Shown here: piece after piece, positions 27,129-38,970 of the stretch
Numbering within the stretch: position 1 is the stretch's first letter
How the letters are laid out: each line of letters opens with the position of its first letter
Source of the DNA: Haemophilus quentini
GTDB taxonomy: Bacteria > Pseudomonadota > Gammaproteobacteria > Enterobacterales > Pasteurellaceae
Direction: 5' to 3'
NCBI GenBank assembly: GCA_001752465.1
Contig: MDJB01000009.1
Location: 1 to 44,874, forward strand
DNA: 44,874 nt
Notes under the pieces: model-generated
What the model was told of the DNA's origin: nothing
What the model saw: the letters and a program-made list of their open reading frames with translations, nothing else
The model's database searches: none
Translations under genes and position numbers: made by a program

Positions 27129-28178
27129 TTAGAAGTCTTCGAAATATTGTTGAATTACTTTTGGATCTTTAGTTTGAGTTAAAGCTAATTGCAAGAGCAC
27201 GCGGGCTTTCTGTGGATTTAAAGTACCTGATGCTACAAAGCCATATTTACTATCATCAACTTCAGCATCACGAGTTGTATAGCCAGTTGGTACACGAGAA
27301 GAACGAACTACAACGACGCCATCTTTCGCAGCTTTTTCTAAGCGATCTAAGTGTGCAGCATTAACATTTCCATTGCCAACGCCAGCAGATACAATCCCTT
27401 GATAGCCAGCGTTGAGTAATGCATTTAGTGGTTCAACTGGTGCATTTGAATAGGCATAAATAATTCCCACTTTTGGTAGGCTATCTAATTTTTCTACGTT
27501 AAACGGAGTGTTGATGGTATGTTTGCTTTCTGGGGAACGTTCATAGTCCACTTTGCTGTTATGAATATAGCCTAGAGAACCATAATTTGGTGAATGGAAA
27601 GTTTGCACTGCGGTCGTACTGGTTTTTGTGACATCGCGAGCACCTAGTACTTCATTATTCATTGCGACTAAAACACCACGACCACTCGATTTTTTGTCTG
27701 CTGCGACAACAACTGCATTGTAAAGATTTAATGGACCATCAGCACTTTTTTCTGTTGCAGGACGCATAGCCCCTACGAGAACAATCGGTTTTTCACATTT
27801 TGCGGTTAAATCTAAGAAATAAGCCGTCTCTTCCATGGTATCTGTACCATGGGTAATGACAAATCCATCAGTACTTTTACATTGAGCATTGATGGCTTTT
27901 GCAAGTTTTAGCCAGACTTCGTCATTCATGTCTTGTGAACCTATTTTTACAATTTGCTCACCTTTAATGTTGGCAATATTTTTCATTTCTGGTACAGCTT
28001 CAATTAAAGTATCAATACTTAATTGTCCAGCTTTATACGCAGAATTTACCGAACTTTGCCCGCTTCCTGCAATGGTACCACCCGTTGCCAAGATAGTAAT
28101 ATTTGGCAAGTCTGCTGCATTTGCTATTGAAATACCTAGACCAAATAAAGTACATAAGGCTAATTTAGTTAATTTCAT
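27129..28178 (-). CDS. ansB: L-asparaginase II, periplasmic
   Basis: A 349-residue type II asparaginase converting asparagine to aspartate and ammonia. A signal peptide (cleavage after ISIANA, about residue 21-22) puts it in the periplasm. Active-site motifs are ILATGGTIAGSG (Thr35 the nucleophile position) and ITHGTDTMEETAYFL (Thr112-Asp113). Length equals E. coli AnsB (348). SD AGGAG lies 6 nt upstream. A CRP-like site stands 80-95 bp upstream; E. coli ansB is controlled by CRP and FNR. Confidence 0.96.
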   Translation of the reverse strand: MKLTKLALCTLFGLGISIANAADLPNITILATGGTIAGSGQSSVNSAYKAGQLSIDTLIEAVPEMKNIANIKGEQIVKIGSQDMNDEVWLKLAKAINAQCKSTDGFVITHGTDTMEETAYFLDLTAKCEKPIVLVGAMRPATEKSADGPLNLYNAVVVAADKKSSGRGVLVAMNNEVLGARDVTKTSTTAVQTFHSPNYGSLGYIHNSKVDYERSPESKHTINTPFNVEKLDSLPKVGIIYAYSNAPVEPLNALLNAGYQGIVSAGVGNGNVNAAHLDRLEKAAKDGVVVVRSSRVPTGYTTRDAEVDDSKYGFVASGTLNPQKARVLLQLALTQTKDPKVIQQYFEDF

Positions 28179-28257
28179 AGATTTCTCCTAATGAATAAAA
28201 ATTCCTTTCTAATGATCTAACTAAATTGAGCCATTCTGAATAATGAAAAAGTAAATT

Positions 28258-28273
28258 TATGATCCCGATCACA
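28258..28273. promoter_or_regulatory. CRP-like site between ansB and the rhodanese gene
   Basis: TATGA-TCCCGA-TCACA differs from the CRP core (TGTGA-N6-TCACA) at one base and is extended by TTA and TAA flanks. It is centred about 87 bp upstream of the ansB start and 133 bp from the divergent gene, so ansB is the likelier target. Confidence 0.6.
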
Positions 28274-28398
28274 TAATTTTTTGTTGATTGTATAACCTTT
28301 ATGCAAGTACGGAATTTAAGCATAATTTTTTTGAAAGATAATCCAAGTGCGGTTATACTTGAGCCCTATTTTGACGTACTTAATCAGTAGAGAAAACA

Positions 28399-28845
28399 AT
28401 GCAAGAATTTATCCCAATGGCAACAGAGTTTGCTCAAAAACATACTCTTTTAGTGGTTTCTTGGTTTGCGATTTTAGTGATGGTAATTTATACCTTCTAT
28501 AAGGGCGCAACGAGTAAATTTAAAGTCATCACTCACAATGAGGTGATTCGTTTAATAAATGCGGATGAAGCTATTGTGGTGGATTTACGTAGTATTGAAG
28601 AATTTCAACGTGGTCATATCATTGATAGCATTAATTTACTTCCAAGCGAAATTAAAAATCAAAACATCGGTAAAATTGAACAACACAAAGAGAAAGCAAT
28701 TGTGTTGGTGGATATTAACGGTGTTTCCGCACCAGCTTCAGCTACACTTTTAGCGAAACAAGGTTTTAACCGTGTGTTTGTGTTAAAAGAAGGCATTTCT
28801 GCATGGGCAGCGGCAAATTTACCTTTAGTTAAAAAACATAAATAA
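28399..28845 (+). CDS. Rhodanese-like membrane-anchored protein (YibN family)
   Basis: A 148-residue protein with an N-terminal membrane helix (about residues 17-33) and a cytosolic rhodanese domain (about 48-140): [21 protein letters not shown], then a C-terminal [19 protein letters not shown]. The loop where active rhodaneses have their catalytic cysteine reads [12 protein letters not shown], and the protein has no cysteine at all. It therefore cannot carry out the usual sulfur transfer. E. coli YibN also has Asp in that loop. In E. coli the order is yibN-grxC-secB; here secB follows 13 bp later without grxC. Confidence 0.88.
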   Translation: MQEFIPMATEFAQKHTLLVVSWFAILVMVIYTFYKGATSKFKVITHNEVIRLINADEAIVVDLRSIEEFQRGHIIDSINLLPSEIKNQNIGKIEQHKEKAIVLVDINGVSAPASATLLAKQGFNRVFVLKEGISAWAAANLPLVKKHK

Positions 28846-28858
28846 TAAGGAATAGAAA

Positions 28859-29368
28859 ATGTCAGAACAAAAACAAGATGTTGCAGCAACAGAAGAACAA
28901 CAACCCGTTCTTCAAATTCAACGTATTTATGTGAAAGATGTATCTTTTGAAGCACCGAATCTTCCACATATTTTCCAACAAGAATGGAAACCAAAACTTG
29001 GTTTTGATTTAAGCACAGAAACAACCCAAGTTGGTGATGACTTATATGAAGTAGTATTAAACATTTCTGTTGAAACTACACTTGAAGATAGTGGTGATGT
29101 CGCATTTATTTGTGAAGTAAAACAAGCGGGCGTATTCACTATTAGCGGTTTAGAAGATGTTCAAATGGCGCATTGTTTAACTTCTCAATGCCCGAATATG
29201 CTTTTCCCTTATGCGCGTGAATTAGTGTCTAACTTAGTAAATCGCGGCACGTTCCCTGCGTTGAATTTATCTCCAGTAAACTTTGATGCATTGTTTGTTG
29301 AATATATGAATCGTCAACAAGCAGAAAATGCAGAAGAAAAATCTGAAGAAGGTCAAACTAAACACTAA
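28859..29368 (+). CDS. secB: Protein-export chaperone SecB
   Basis: A 169-residue cytosolic chaperone that keeps preproteins unfolded and delivers them to SecA. Family landmarks are [19 protein letters not shown] (residues 21-39), [23 protein letters not shown] and [32 protein letters not shown]. The N-terminus ([14 protein letters not shown]) and C-terminus are long and charged, slightly beyond E. coli SecB (155). SD AAGGAA upstream. Ends in a strong terminator facing aphA. Confidence 0.96.
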   Translation: MSEQKQDVAATEEQQPVLQIQRIYVKDVSFEAPNLPHIFQQEWKPKLGFDLSTETTQVGDDLYEVVLNISVETTLEDSGDVAFICEVKQAGVFTISGLEDVQMAHCLTSQCPNMLFPYARELVSNLVNRGTFPALNLSPVNFDALFVEYMNRQQAENAEEKSEEGQTKH

Positions 29369-29382
29369 TTAAGTAGTAAAAC

Positions 29383-29417
29383 AAAAGGCAAGCTAGGAAT
29401 CCTAACTTGCCTTTTTT
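29383..29417. terminator. Bidirectional terminator between secB and aphA
   Basis: AAAAGGCAAG (29383-29392) pairs with CTTGCCTTTT (29406-29415), with an inner TAGG/CCTA extension and T's on both sides. The two genes converge on it. Confidence 0.9.
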
Positions 29418-29436
29418 GTTGTTAAAGTGCGGTCAA

Positions 29437-30144
29437 TTAATAGCTTGAATTGATTAACACTTCTTCACCGTAGCCACCTAAAGTCGGCATTGGTTGATAA
29501 GTTGAGTTTGCTGCACGCATTAAACGAATACCACGAATACCCGCTTCTTTAGCTGCTAATACATCATCATCGCTGTCGCCATAGTGAATGGTAACTTTAT
29601 GTGCAATAATGCCTGGGGTTTTGTTGTATTTAGTTGTGCGTTCACGTCCGCCCATAAATTCAACAGGGTGCATATTTTTAATATCAAACGCTTTTTGTAA
29701 TACAGGTGTTACGCCATCCACGTTCCCTGTAGTACGACCTGTAATAAAATAAATTTGGTCTCCACGTTCTTGGTGCATTTTGATCAAATCAACGCCGATT
29801 TGTTTTGGAATTGAGTATTTGTCGCAACCTGCGTTAACTTCATTCCAGAAATCTTGGTTTTTCAAGTAGTCTTGTTTACCTGGAGAATATTTTTGTTGAC
29901 CATAATGGAAACAAGGGCTGCTGAAAAGTACGGTGTCATCAATATCAAAGCTGACATTAATTGGGCCTTTGCCTTCTAATTCTTTTTTGATTTGATCTAC
30001 TGAGATCCAGTGAATTGGTTGTTCTTGCAACATTTCACGTGCATTTGTACCTGATTGAGTATAAGGCTCAGTTTTTCCTGCCATAGCTGGAATTGCTGCT
30101 GCGGTTAATAAAGCTACGACAGATAGCTTAATCATATTTTTCAT
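29437..30144 (-). CDS. aphA: Class B acid phosphatase
   Basis: A 235-residue periplasmic HAD-superfamily phosphatase that dephosphorylates nucleotides and other phosphomonoesters. The signal peptide is cut after AMA (residue 22). The catalytic motif FDIDDTVLFSSP is at residues 66-77 (nucleophile Asp67, Asp69), FITGRTTG supplies motif II, and YGDSDDDVLAAKEAGIRGIRLMRA motif III. Length fits E. coli AphA (237). In H. influenzae such enzymes help process NAD and nucleotides for uptake. SD AGGAG is upstream. A promoter, a PurR-like palindrome and a CRP-like site lie in order upstream. Confidence 0.95.
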   Translation of the reverse strand: MKNMIKLSVVALLTAAAIPAMAGKTEPYTQSGTNAREMLQEQPIHWISVDQIKKELEGKGPINVSFDIDDTVLFSSPCFHYGQQKYSPGKQDYLKNQDFWNEVNAGCDKYSIPKQIGVDLIKMHQERGDQIYFITGRTTGNVDGVTPVLQKAFDIKNMHPVEFMGGRERTTKYNKTPGIIAHKVTIHYGDSDDDVLAAKEAGIRGIRLMRAANSTYQPMPTLGGYGEEVLINSSY

Positions 30145-30180
30145 AAAAACTCCTAGTTAGATGGTCATTGAATGCTATGC

Positions 30181-30208
30181 ATCATATACATTCTATGTTT
30201 TATATCAA
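30181..30208 (-). promoter_or_regulatory. Predicted aphA promoter
   Basis: On the minus strand TTGATA (30208-30203) and TATGAT (30186-30181) are 16 bp apart, each one mismatch from consensus, about 36 bp before the aphA ATG. Confidence 0.6.
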
Positions 30209-30212
30209 TTTA

Positions 30213-30228
30213 AAGCAAACGTTTGCTA
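30213..30228. promoter_or_regulatory. PurR/LacI-family-type operator
   Basis: AGCAAACGTTTGCT (30214-30227) is a perfect 14-bp palindrome. It fits the PurR operator pattern ANGCAANCGNTTNCNT at all but the last fixed position. It lies just upstream of the aphA -35 element and 134 bp before hslV. A link of purine repression to a nucleotide phosphatase would make sense. Another LacI-family repressor could recognise it. Confidence 0.5.
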
Positions 30229-30236
30229 TCTTGAAG

Positions 30237-30252
30237 TATGATCTGGCTCACA
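30237..30252. promoter_or_regulatory. CRP-like site upstream of aphA
   Basis: TATGA-TCTGGC-TCACA, one core mismatch, with ATTT extending the right arm as in the full consensus. Centred about 70 bp before the predicted aphA transcription start, the usual class I distance. It is about 117 bp before hslV. Confidence 0.55.
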
Positions 30253-30361
30253 TTTTTTGATTATTTTTGGCGAATAAATAGGCAAAAGAGTATTTTTCCT
30301 TGAATTTTGTTAATTTACCGCCATATAACGAACAACTTTTCACTTTATAAAGGACAGAACA

Positions 30362-30889
30362 ATGACAACGATTGTAAGCGTACGTCGCAATGGGCAAGTC
30401 GTCGTAGGCGGTGATGGACAAGTTTCTTTGGGTAATACCGTCATGAAAGGCAATGCACGAAAAGTGCGCCGTTTATATAATGGCAAAGTGATTGCTGGTT
30501 TTGCGGGCGGTACTGCAGATGCATTTACACTTTTCGAATTATTTGAACGTAAACTTGAAATGCACCAAGGGCACTTGCTAAAAAGTGCGGTGGAATTAGC
30601 AAAAGATTGGCGTACAGATCGTGCACTCCGTAAGTTAGAAGCTATGCTAATTGTGGCAGATGAAAAAGAAAGTTTAATCATCACGGGTATTGGCGACGTG
30701 GTTCAACCAGAAGAAGATCAAATTTTAGCAATCGGATCTGGTGGTAACTATGCGTTGTCTGCAGCACGTGCATTGGTGGAAAATACCGAACTTTCTGCTC
30801 GTGAAATTGTTGAAAAATCTTTGAAAATTGCTGGTGATATTTGCGTGTTCACAAATACCAATTTCACTATTGAAGAATTACCGAATTAA
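30362..30889 (+). CDS. hslV: ATP-dependent protease subunit HslV
   Basis: A 175-residue peptidase subunit of the HslVU (ClpQY) protease, a bacterial proteasome-like machine. After removal of Met1 the N-terminus is [21 protein letters not shown], giving the catalytic Thr. The [21 protein letters not shown] block contains Lys33-type residues, and [14 protein letters not shown] is the C-terminal signature. Length matches E. coli (176). SD AAGGA upstream. hslU follows 10 bp later. An uptake sequence lies inside at 30583. Confidence 0.97.
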   Translation: MTTIVSVRRNGQVVVGGDGQVSLGNTVMKGNARKVRRLYNGKVIAGFAGGTADAFTLFELFERKLEMHQGHLLKSAVELAKDWRTDRALRKLEAMLIVADEKESLIITGIGDVVQPEEDQILAIGSGGNYALSAARALVENTELSAREIVEKSLKIAGDICVFTNTNFTIEELPN

Positions 30890-30899
30890 GGAAAAAGCT

Positions 30900-32234
30900 A
30901 TGTCTGAAATGACTCCTCGCGAAATAGTTTCTGAATTAGATCAACATATTATTGGTCAAGCTGATGCAAAACGTGCTGTGGCGATTGCGTTGCGTAACCG
31001 TTGGCGTCGTATGCAGCTTCAAGAACCTTTGCGTCATGAAGTGACCCCAAAAAATATTTTAATGATTGGCCCGACTGGTGTGGGTAAAACTGAAATTGCG
31101 CGCCGTTTGGCAAAATTAGCTAACGCGCCATTTATCAAAGTAGAAGCAACGAAATTTACCGAAGTGGGTTATGTGGGGAAAGAGGTGGATTCCATTATTC
31201 GTGATTTAACGGATAGTGCGATGAAGCTTGTTCGTCAGCAGGAAATTGCGAAGAACAGAGCGCGAGCTGAAGATGCGGCTGAAGAGCGTATCTTGGATGC
31301 TTTACTTCCTCCAGCAAAAAATCAATGGGGAGAAGTTGAAAGCCATGATAGTCACAGCAGTACTCGCCAAGCGTTCCGTAAAAAATTACGTGAAGGTCAA
31401 TTAGATGATAAAGAAATCGAAATTGATGTGTCAGCGGGCGTGTCTATGGGTGTTGAAATTATGGCTCCTCCAGGCATGGAAGAAATGACAAACCAGTTAC
31501 AATCATTGTTCCAAAATTTGGGTTCAGATAAAACGAAAAAACGCAAAATGAAAATTAAAGATGCGTTGAAAGCGTTGATTGATGATGAAGCAGCGAAATT
31601 AATTAACTCTGAAGAACTTAAACAAAAAGCGATTGATGCGGTAGAACAAAATGGTATTGTCTTTATCGATGAAATTGACAAAATTTGTAAGAAAGGTGAA
31701 TACAGTGGTGCTGATGTATCACGTGAAGGTGTGCAACGTGATTTACTTCCGTTAGTGGAAGGCTCGACCGTTAGTACCAAACATGGAATGGTAAAAACCG
31801 ATCACATCTTATTTATTGCGTCTGGTGCATTCCAAGTTGCTCGCCCTTCAGATTTAATTCCTGAGTTACAGGGGCGTTTGCCGATTCGCGTTGAACTTAC
31901 CGCATTAAGTGCGGCTGATTTTGAGCGTATTTTAACGGAGCCAAATGCCTCTTTAACCGAGCAATATAAAGCTTTGATGGCAACAGAAGGGGTGAATATT
32001 GAATTTACAACCGATGCAGTGAAGAAAATTGCTGAGGCTGCATTCCGTGTGAATGAAAAAACGGAAAATATCGGTGCGCGTCGTTTGCATACGGTAATGG
32101 AACGTTTAATGGATAAAATTTCTTTCAGCGCAAGCGATATGAATGGTCAAACGGTCAATATTGATGCGGCTTATGTAGCGGATGCACTTGGCGAAGTGGT
32201 TGAAAATGAAGACTTGAGTCGTTTTATTCTTTAA
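30900..32234 (+). CDS. hslU: HslVU protease ATPase subunit HslU
   Basis: A 444-residue AAA+ unfoldase that feeds substrates to HslV. Walker [10 protein letters not shown] is at residues 57-65, the pore motif [11 protein letters not shown] follows, and Walker [12 protein letters not shown] lies near 250-260. The I-domain (about 110-240), sensor FIASGAF and C-terminal sensor 2 [12 protein letters not shown] are present. The ATG at 30900 follows AAGGAAAAA; an upstream in-frame ATG at 30828 lies inside hslV and is a less likely start. Length fits E. coli HslU (443). A terminator follows. Confidence 0.97.
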   Translation: MSEMTPREIVSELDQHIIGQADAKRAVAIALRNRWRRMQLQEPLRHEVTPKNILMIGPTGVGKTEIARRLAKLANAPFIKVEATKFTEVGYVGKEVDSIIRDLTDSAMKLVRQQEIAKNRARAEDAAEERILDALLPPAKNQWGEVESHDSHSSTRQAFRKKLREGQLDDKEIEIDVSAGVSMGVEIMAPPGMEEMTNQLQSLFQNLGSDKTKKRKMKIKDALKALIDDEAAKLINSEELKQKAIDAVEQNGIVFIDEIDKICKKGEYSGADVSREGVQRDLLPLVEGSTVSTKHGMVKTDHILFIASGAFQVARPSDLIPELQGRLPIRVELTALSAADFERILTEPNASLTEQYKALMATEGVNIEFTTDAVKKIAEAAFRVNEKTENIGARRLHTVMERLMDKISFSASDMNGQTVNIDAAYVADALGEVVENEDLSRFIL

Positions 32235-32307
32235 TGATAAAGATCTTACATATAAAAGTGTGGTGAATTTTGGATCTATATCCCAAAATTGAACAGTTAA
32301 TCAAATA

Positions 32308-32342
32308 CTGAGTTCCGTATTGTACGGGACTCAGCTTTTTTA
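32308..32342 (+). terminator. hslVU terminator
   Basis: CTGAGTTCCGTA (32308-32319) pairs with TACGGGACTCAG (32323-32334) with one G-T pair, followed by CTTTTTT. The remaining 120 bp to gph hold an uptake sequence (32436) and no clear gene. Confidence 0.85.
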
Positions 32343-32462
32343 TAAGTCTATTAATGGGACAAAATAGAGTTTATTTTGCCCAACTCGAAATTCTGTCACA
32401 TCGGTGCGAACTGTTTTTGGGGAAGCTCAAGGTTAACCGCACTTTATTGTTAGATAAGAAAC

Positions 32463-33137
32463 TTAAAGAATCGTTAATAGCTGGGCAAAATCATCAAACA
32501 CCCAATCTGGATTGGATTCACTGATAGGGATATTGTAATTGTAACCGTAAGTTAAACCAACAACTGCACAGCCCGCAGCGTGACCTGCGATAATATCATT
32601 TTTAGAATCGCCTACGAAAAGCACTTGGCGTGGTTCAAAACCAAATTTTCCGCATAAATAATAAAGCGGACCTGGATGTGGTTTAATAGCAGGTAAAGAC
32701 TGACCGCCTAACATTTCACTAAATAAATGATCAATTCCAAATGCGGCCAATACTGGCTGAACATGTCTTGTGGGTTTATTGGTAACAACTGCTAAGACAT
32801 AACCTTTTTCTTTCAAGGTTTCTAAAGTTTCTTTTACATTTGGATACAGGCGACTGACATTACATAAATTCTCGCCATAATAAAAATTAAAACGCTCTGT
32901 TACCTGTTTAATCTCTTCTTCAGTTAAAACTCTTCCTGTTTGTTTTTGCGCCCAATCTAACGCACGGGAAATTAATACAGGTGCACCATTACCGATCCAA
33001 GTTAACACTAATTCTTCTGGCGCTTGCGGTAAATCAAACTCAGCTAAGGCTGAATTTACGGATAGCGCTAAATCAGGCAGGCTATTTACCAAAGTGCCAT
33101 CTAAATCAAAGCCAATAAGTTTAAATTGTGTATTCAT
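32463..33137 (-). CDS. gph: Phosphoglycolate phosphatase
   Basis: A 224-residue HAD hydrolase that removes 2-phosphoglycolate formed during DNA 3'-end repair. Motif I FDLDGTLVNSLPDLA (residues 10-24) holds the nucleophile Asp, VVTNKPTRHVQ is motif II, KPHPGPLYYLCGKFG contains the motif III Lys, and FVGDSKNDIIAGHAAGC motif IV. Rpe lies just upstream (45 bp) on the same strand, the same pairing as in E. coli (rpe-gph). SD AGAG is weak. HAD enzymes overlap in substrate, but context supports gph. Confidence 0.92.
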   Translation of the reverse strand: MNTQFKLIGFDLDGTLVNSLPDLALSVNSALAEFDLPQAPEELVLTWIGNGAPVLISRALDWAQKQTGRVLTEEEIKQVTERFNFYYGENLCNVSRLYPNVKETLETLKEKGYVLAVVTNKPTRHVQPVLAAFGIDHLFSEMLGGQSLPAIKPHPGPLYYLCGKFGFEPRQVLFVGDSKNDIIAGHAAGCAVVGLTYGYNYNIPISESNPDWVFDDFAQLLTIL

Positions 33138-33182
33138 TGTTTTTCTCTGTTCTATTGCAATCGCATTTCATTAAAACGACGG

Positions 33183-33857
33183 TTATGCGCTCACACTCGC
33201 TAACTGTGTACGCATTTGGTCAATAACTTGTTTATAATCTGGCTTACCAAAAATTGCAGAACCTGCCACGAACATATCTGCCCCCGCCGCCGCGATTTCC
33301 GCAATATTATCAACCTTCACACCGCCATCTACTTCAAGACGAATATCATAACCACTTTCATCAATGATCTTACGAGCCTGTTGTAATTTCTTCAATGTTG
33401 CTGGAATAAAAGATTGTCCGCCAAATCCAGGATTCACTGACATTAATAAAACCACATCCACTTTATCCAAAACGTAATCTAAGTAACTCAACGGCGTCGC
33501 AGGATTAAAAACTAATCCAGATTTACAACCACAATCACGAATAAGCTGCAAAGAGCGGTCAATATGTTCGCTAGATTCTGGGTGGAAAGTGATGTAGTTC
33601 GCACCTGCTTTAGCAAAATCGGGAATAATGCGATCGACTGGTTTTACCATCAAATGCACATCTATCGGTGCAGTAATGCCATAATCACGTAAAGCTTGAC
33701 ATACCGCAGGCCCAAAAGTGAGATTAGGTACATAATGATTATCCATAACATCAAAATGAATAACATCCGCGCCTGCATTAAGTACGTTTTGTACATCATC
33801 ACCAAGACGAGCGAGATCGGCAGAAAGAATTGATGGGGCGATAAGATAAGGTTTCAT
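33183..33857 (-). CDS. rpe: Ribulose-phosphate 3-epimerase
   Basis: A 224-residue TIM-barrel enzyme that interconverts ribulose-5-phosphate and xylulose-5-phosphate, downstream of gnd in the pentose phosphate pathway. Motifs: [14 protein letters not shown] (N-terminal), [46 protein letters not shown] and [13 protein letters not shown] chose the ATG at 33855-33857 with GGAG 8 nt upstream; an ATG ten codons earlier would add residues not seen in the family. Upstream of gph, likely one transcript. Confidence 0.96.
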   Translation of the reverse strand: MKPYLIAPSILSADLARLGDDVQNVLNAGADVIHFDVMDNHYVPNLTFGPAVCQALRDYGITAPIDVHLMVKPVDRIIPDFAKAGANYITFHPESSEHIDRSLQLIRDCGCKSGLVFNPATPLSYLDYVLDKVDVVLLMSVNPGFGGQSFIPATLKKLQQARKIIDESGYDIRLEVDGGVKVDNIAEIAAAGADMFVAGSAIFGKPDYKQVIDQMRTQLASVSA

Positions 33858-33953
33858 AAAGGTTCTCCATTGAGAAAATGAGTGCATTTAGTTTACTCAC
33901 TTAAGTTCAAAAAACCAATAGTAATCCTGATATGAAATAATAAGATAAACAAA

Positions 33954-33977
33954 GAAAGGGCAGTTGAGTGCCCTTTC
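33954..33977 (-). terminator. gyrB terminator
   Basis: GAAAGGGCA (33954-33962) pairs with TGCCCTTTC (33969-33977), 9 bp, and TTTGTTT follows on the minus strand. Confidence 0.8.
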
Positions 33978-34004
33978 AGTTATTAATATAAAATAGACGG
34001 AAAT

Positions 34005-36428
<2,424 letters not shown>

Positions 36429-36471
36429 TTATCTCATTCTTTTGTAAATAAAAACTAGGCGGAATTATAGC

Positions 36472-36493
36472 AAAAAATCGCCGTTTTGGCGAT
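36472..36493 (-). terminator. Small terminator-like hairpin before the gyrB promoter
   Basis: ATCGCC (36477-36482) and GGCGAT (36488-36493) with TTTTTT on the minus strand. It acts after the tex terminator at 36517-36542, shielding gyrB from read-through. Confidence 0.65.
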
Positions 36494-36516
36494 GCTTTTC
36501 GGGAAAGGAAAGATAT

Positions 36517-36542
36517 AAAAAAAGGGCGAATAATCTCGCCCT
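36517..36542 (-). terminator. tex terminator
   Basis: AGGGCGA (36523-36529) pairs with TCGCCCT (36536-36542), then seven T's on the minus strand, 9 bp after the tex stop. Confidence 0.85.
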
Positions 36543-36550
36543 ATAACTTG

Positions 36551-38863
36551 TTATTTTTTCCAATTTTTTAGCGCATCAGCAAAGGCATTGCCCATCGCAT
36601 TATTACCTCTTGAATTACGCTCCTCTCGCTGCGTATTTCCACGAGGTCTTGCAGATAAAGTGCGGTCAAATTTGCCGTCATTTTTGACCGCACTTTCATC
36701 TAATCGCATCGTCAAGGCAATACGTTTACGCGGCACATCCACTTCCAAGACTTTCACTTTCACGATATCGCCAGTTTTCACCACTTGATGTGGATCTTCC
36801 ACGAATTTATCGCTTAATGATGAAATGTGTACTAAACCGTCTTGGTGAACCCCAATATCCACAAATGCGCCGAAGTTGGTTACATTAGTGACAGTACCTT
36901 CTAAAATCATGCCCGGTTTTAAATCAGTGATTTCTTCCACGCCTTCTGCGAATACAGCAGTTTTAAACTCACCACGCGGATCGCGCCCTGGTTTTTCCAA
37001 TTCTTTGAAAATATCTTGAACAGTCGGTAAACCAAATTGCTCATCAATAAATTGTTTTGCATCAAGCTGACGTACCACACCCGCATTACCCATTAAATCT
37101 TGAATAGATTGCGCAGTGGCTTGTAAGATTTTTTCCACCACAGGGTAAGCTTCTGGGTGAACACCTGAAGCATCAAGTGGATTTTTCCCGTCTGCAATAC
37201 GCATAAAGCCTGCACATTGTTCAAAAGCTTTTGGTCCTAAACGCGACACTTTTTTCAATTCGCTGCGACTTTCAAAACGGCCATTTTCATCACGATATTC
37301 CACAATGTTTTGCGCTAAAGTTTTTGTCATCCCCGCCACGCGAGCTAATAATGGTGCGGATGCTGTATTCAAATCCACACCCACCGCGTTTACACAGTCT
37401 TCCACCACCGCATCGAGTTTACGCGCAAGTTGGGTTTGGTTTACATCGTGCTGATATTGCCCTACACCAATGGCTTTCGGTTCTATTTTCACTAATTCTG
37501 CCAATGGATCTTGTAAACGACGTGCAATAGAGACCGCACCACGTAAAGATACATCTAAATTCGGGAATTCATTTGCCGCAAATTCAGAGGCGGAATAAAC
37601 CGATGCGCCCGCTTCGCTCACCACAACGGTTTGCGGTTTATTTTCTTTAATTTCTTTAATCACGTCTTTCGCAAAACGTTCGGTTTCACGAGAAGCTGTA
37701 CCGTTACCAATGGCAATTAATTCCACGTTATGTTTGCGGATTAAGCTGAAAATCGCCACTTGCGCTTCGGCTTCACGGCCTGTGTGTGGATAAATGGTGG
37801 TGGTATCTAATAATTTACCTGTGTTATCCACCACCGCGATTTTAACACCTGTACGCAAGCCTGGGTCCAAGCCCATGGTGCATTTCGCGCCAGCAGGTGC
37901 CGCCATTAAAAGTGCGGTCAGATTTCGAGCGAAAACATCAATGGCTTCTTCTTCCGCTTTTTCACGTAAACTTGCCATTAATTCCGTTTCTAAATGCAAC
38001 GAAACTTTGATTTTCCACGTCCACGCAATCACTTGCTCACGCCATTTATCCGCAGGCTGCCCCGTGAAACGTACATCTAAATAATCACGAATAATTTCTT
38101 CGCAATAACTTTGGCGACTTCCCTCTTCCGCATCAGGATCAGCATTTAAGCTTAATTGTAAAATGCCCTCATTACGTCCGCGGAACATCGCCAATGCACG
38201 GTGAGAAGGCACATTTTTCAATAATTCTTGATGGTCGAAATAATCTTGGAATTTTGCCCCTTCCGTTTCTTTGCCTTCGATCACTTTCGATACGATAACG
38301 GCATTTTTTGCTAAATAATCGCGGACTTTCGCTAATAAACCCGCATCCTCAGCAAAACGTTCCATTAAAATATAGCGAGCACCGTCTAGCGCAGCTTTGC
38401 TATCAGCTACGCCTTTTTCAGCATCAACAAAGGAAAGTGCGGTTGATTCTGGGTCATTTTTCGGCTCATTCCAAAGTAAATCAGCCAATGGTTCAAGACC
38501 TGCCTCAATCGCAATTTGCCCTTTCGTGCGACGTTTTGGTTTGTATGGCAAATACAAATCTTCTAATTCGGTTTTACTTTGTGTCGCATGGATTTTGTCA
38601 CACAATTCATCGGTCAATTTCCCTTGCTCTTCAATAGATTTCAAAATGGTTTGACGACGATCTTCTAATTCACGCAAATAAATTAAACGCGTTTCAAAAT
38701 GACGAAGTTGGGTGTCATCTAAGCCACCTGTGGCTTCTTTACGATAACGGGCGATAAATGGAATGGTGTTGCCATCATCTAATAATTGAATAGCGGCAAG
38801 GATTTGTTGAGGCTGAACGGTTAATTCAGCCGCAATAATTTGGCTAATTTGTTGATTTAACAT
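36551..38863 (-). CDS. tex: Tex-family RNA-binding transcription accessory protein
   Basis: A 770-residue cytosolic protein. The N-terminal Tex domain ([17 protein letters not shown]) leads to a YqgF/RuvC-like domain ([17 protein letters not shown]), helix-hairpin-helix segments ([36 protein letters not shown]) and an S1 RNA-binding domain at about 645-715 ([18 protein letters not shown]). Tex is linked to transcription and RNA metabolism and to stress tolerance; its exact reaction is unknown. I chose the ATG at 38861-38863, 7 nt from AAGAAG; the ATG two codons earlier is too close to it. The C-terminal coding region includes an inverted uptake-sequence pair. Four or more uptake sequences lie in the gene. 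Confidence 0.95.
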   Translation of the reverse strand: MLNQQISQIIAAELTVQPQQILAAIQLLDDGNTIPFIARYRKEATGGLDDTQLRHFETRLIYLRELEDRRQTILKSIEEQGKLTDELCDKIHATQSKTELEDLYLPYKPKRRTKGQIAIEAGLEPLADLLWNEPKNDPESTALSFVDAEKGVADSKAALDGARYILMERFAEDAGLLAKVRDYLAKNAVIVSKVIEGKETEGAKFQDYFDHQELLKNVPSHRALAMFRGRNEGILQLSLNADPDAEEGSRQSYCEEIIRDYLDVRFTGQPADKWREQVIAWTWKIKVSLHLETELMASLREKAEEEAIDVFARNLTALLMAAPAGAKCTMGLDPGLRTGVKIAVVDNTGKLLDTTTIYPHTGREAEAQVAIFSLIRKHNVELIAIGNGTASRETERFAKDVIKEIKENKPQTVVVSEAGASVYSASEFAANEFPNLDVSLRGAVSIARRLQDPLAELVKIEPKAIGVGQYQHDVNQTQLARKLDAVVEDCVNAVGVDLNTASAPLLARVAGMTKTLAQNIVEYRDENGRFESRSELKKVSRLGPKAFEQCAGFMRIADGKNPLDASGVHPEAYPVVEKILQATAQSIQDLMGNAGVVRQLDAKQFIDEQFGLPTVQDIFKELEKPGRDPRGEFKTAVFAEGVEEITDLKPGMILEGTVTNVTNFGAFVDIGVHQDGLVHISSLSDKFVEDPHQVVKTGDIVKVKVLEVDVPRKRIALTMRLDESAVKNDGKFDRTLSARPRGNTQREERNSRGNNAMGNAFADALKNWKK
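36657..36696. repeat. Inverted uptake-sequence pair inside tex
   Basis: AAAGTGCGGTCAAA (36657-36670) and TTTGACCGCACTTT (36683-36696) form a perfect 14-bp stem with a 12-base loop, inside the coding region after the S1 domain. On the minus strand it encodes the segment [16 protein letters not shown]. Confidence 0.9.
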
Positions 38864-38970
38864 TGTCATACTTCTTTGTTATGAAAGGATTCGAGAAAAA
38901 ACGAGGATAGAATACTGGTTTTAGGCTGTTGGCTCAAATATAATTCGAAAAACTTTCTTTTATTTTTATT

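Noticed and set aside
30230-30255. CTTGAAG followed by CTCACATTT looked like a sigma-32 heat-shock promoter for hslV.
   Set aside because: The spacer is short (11 bp), the -10 match is only 6 of 8, and the same bases form a better CRP-like site. A heat-shock promoter is still plausible for hslVU but not supported here.
32354-32520. Short plus-strand frame after the hslVU terminator (MGQNRVYFAQLEILSHRC...).
   Set aside because: No ribosome site, overlaps gph antisense, and no recognisable family.
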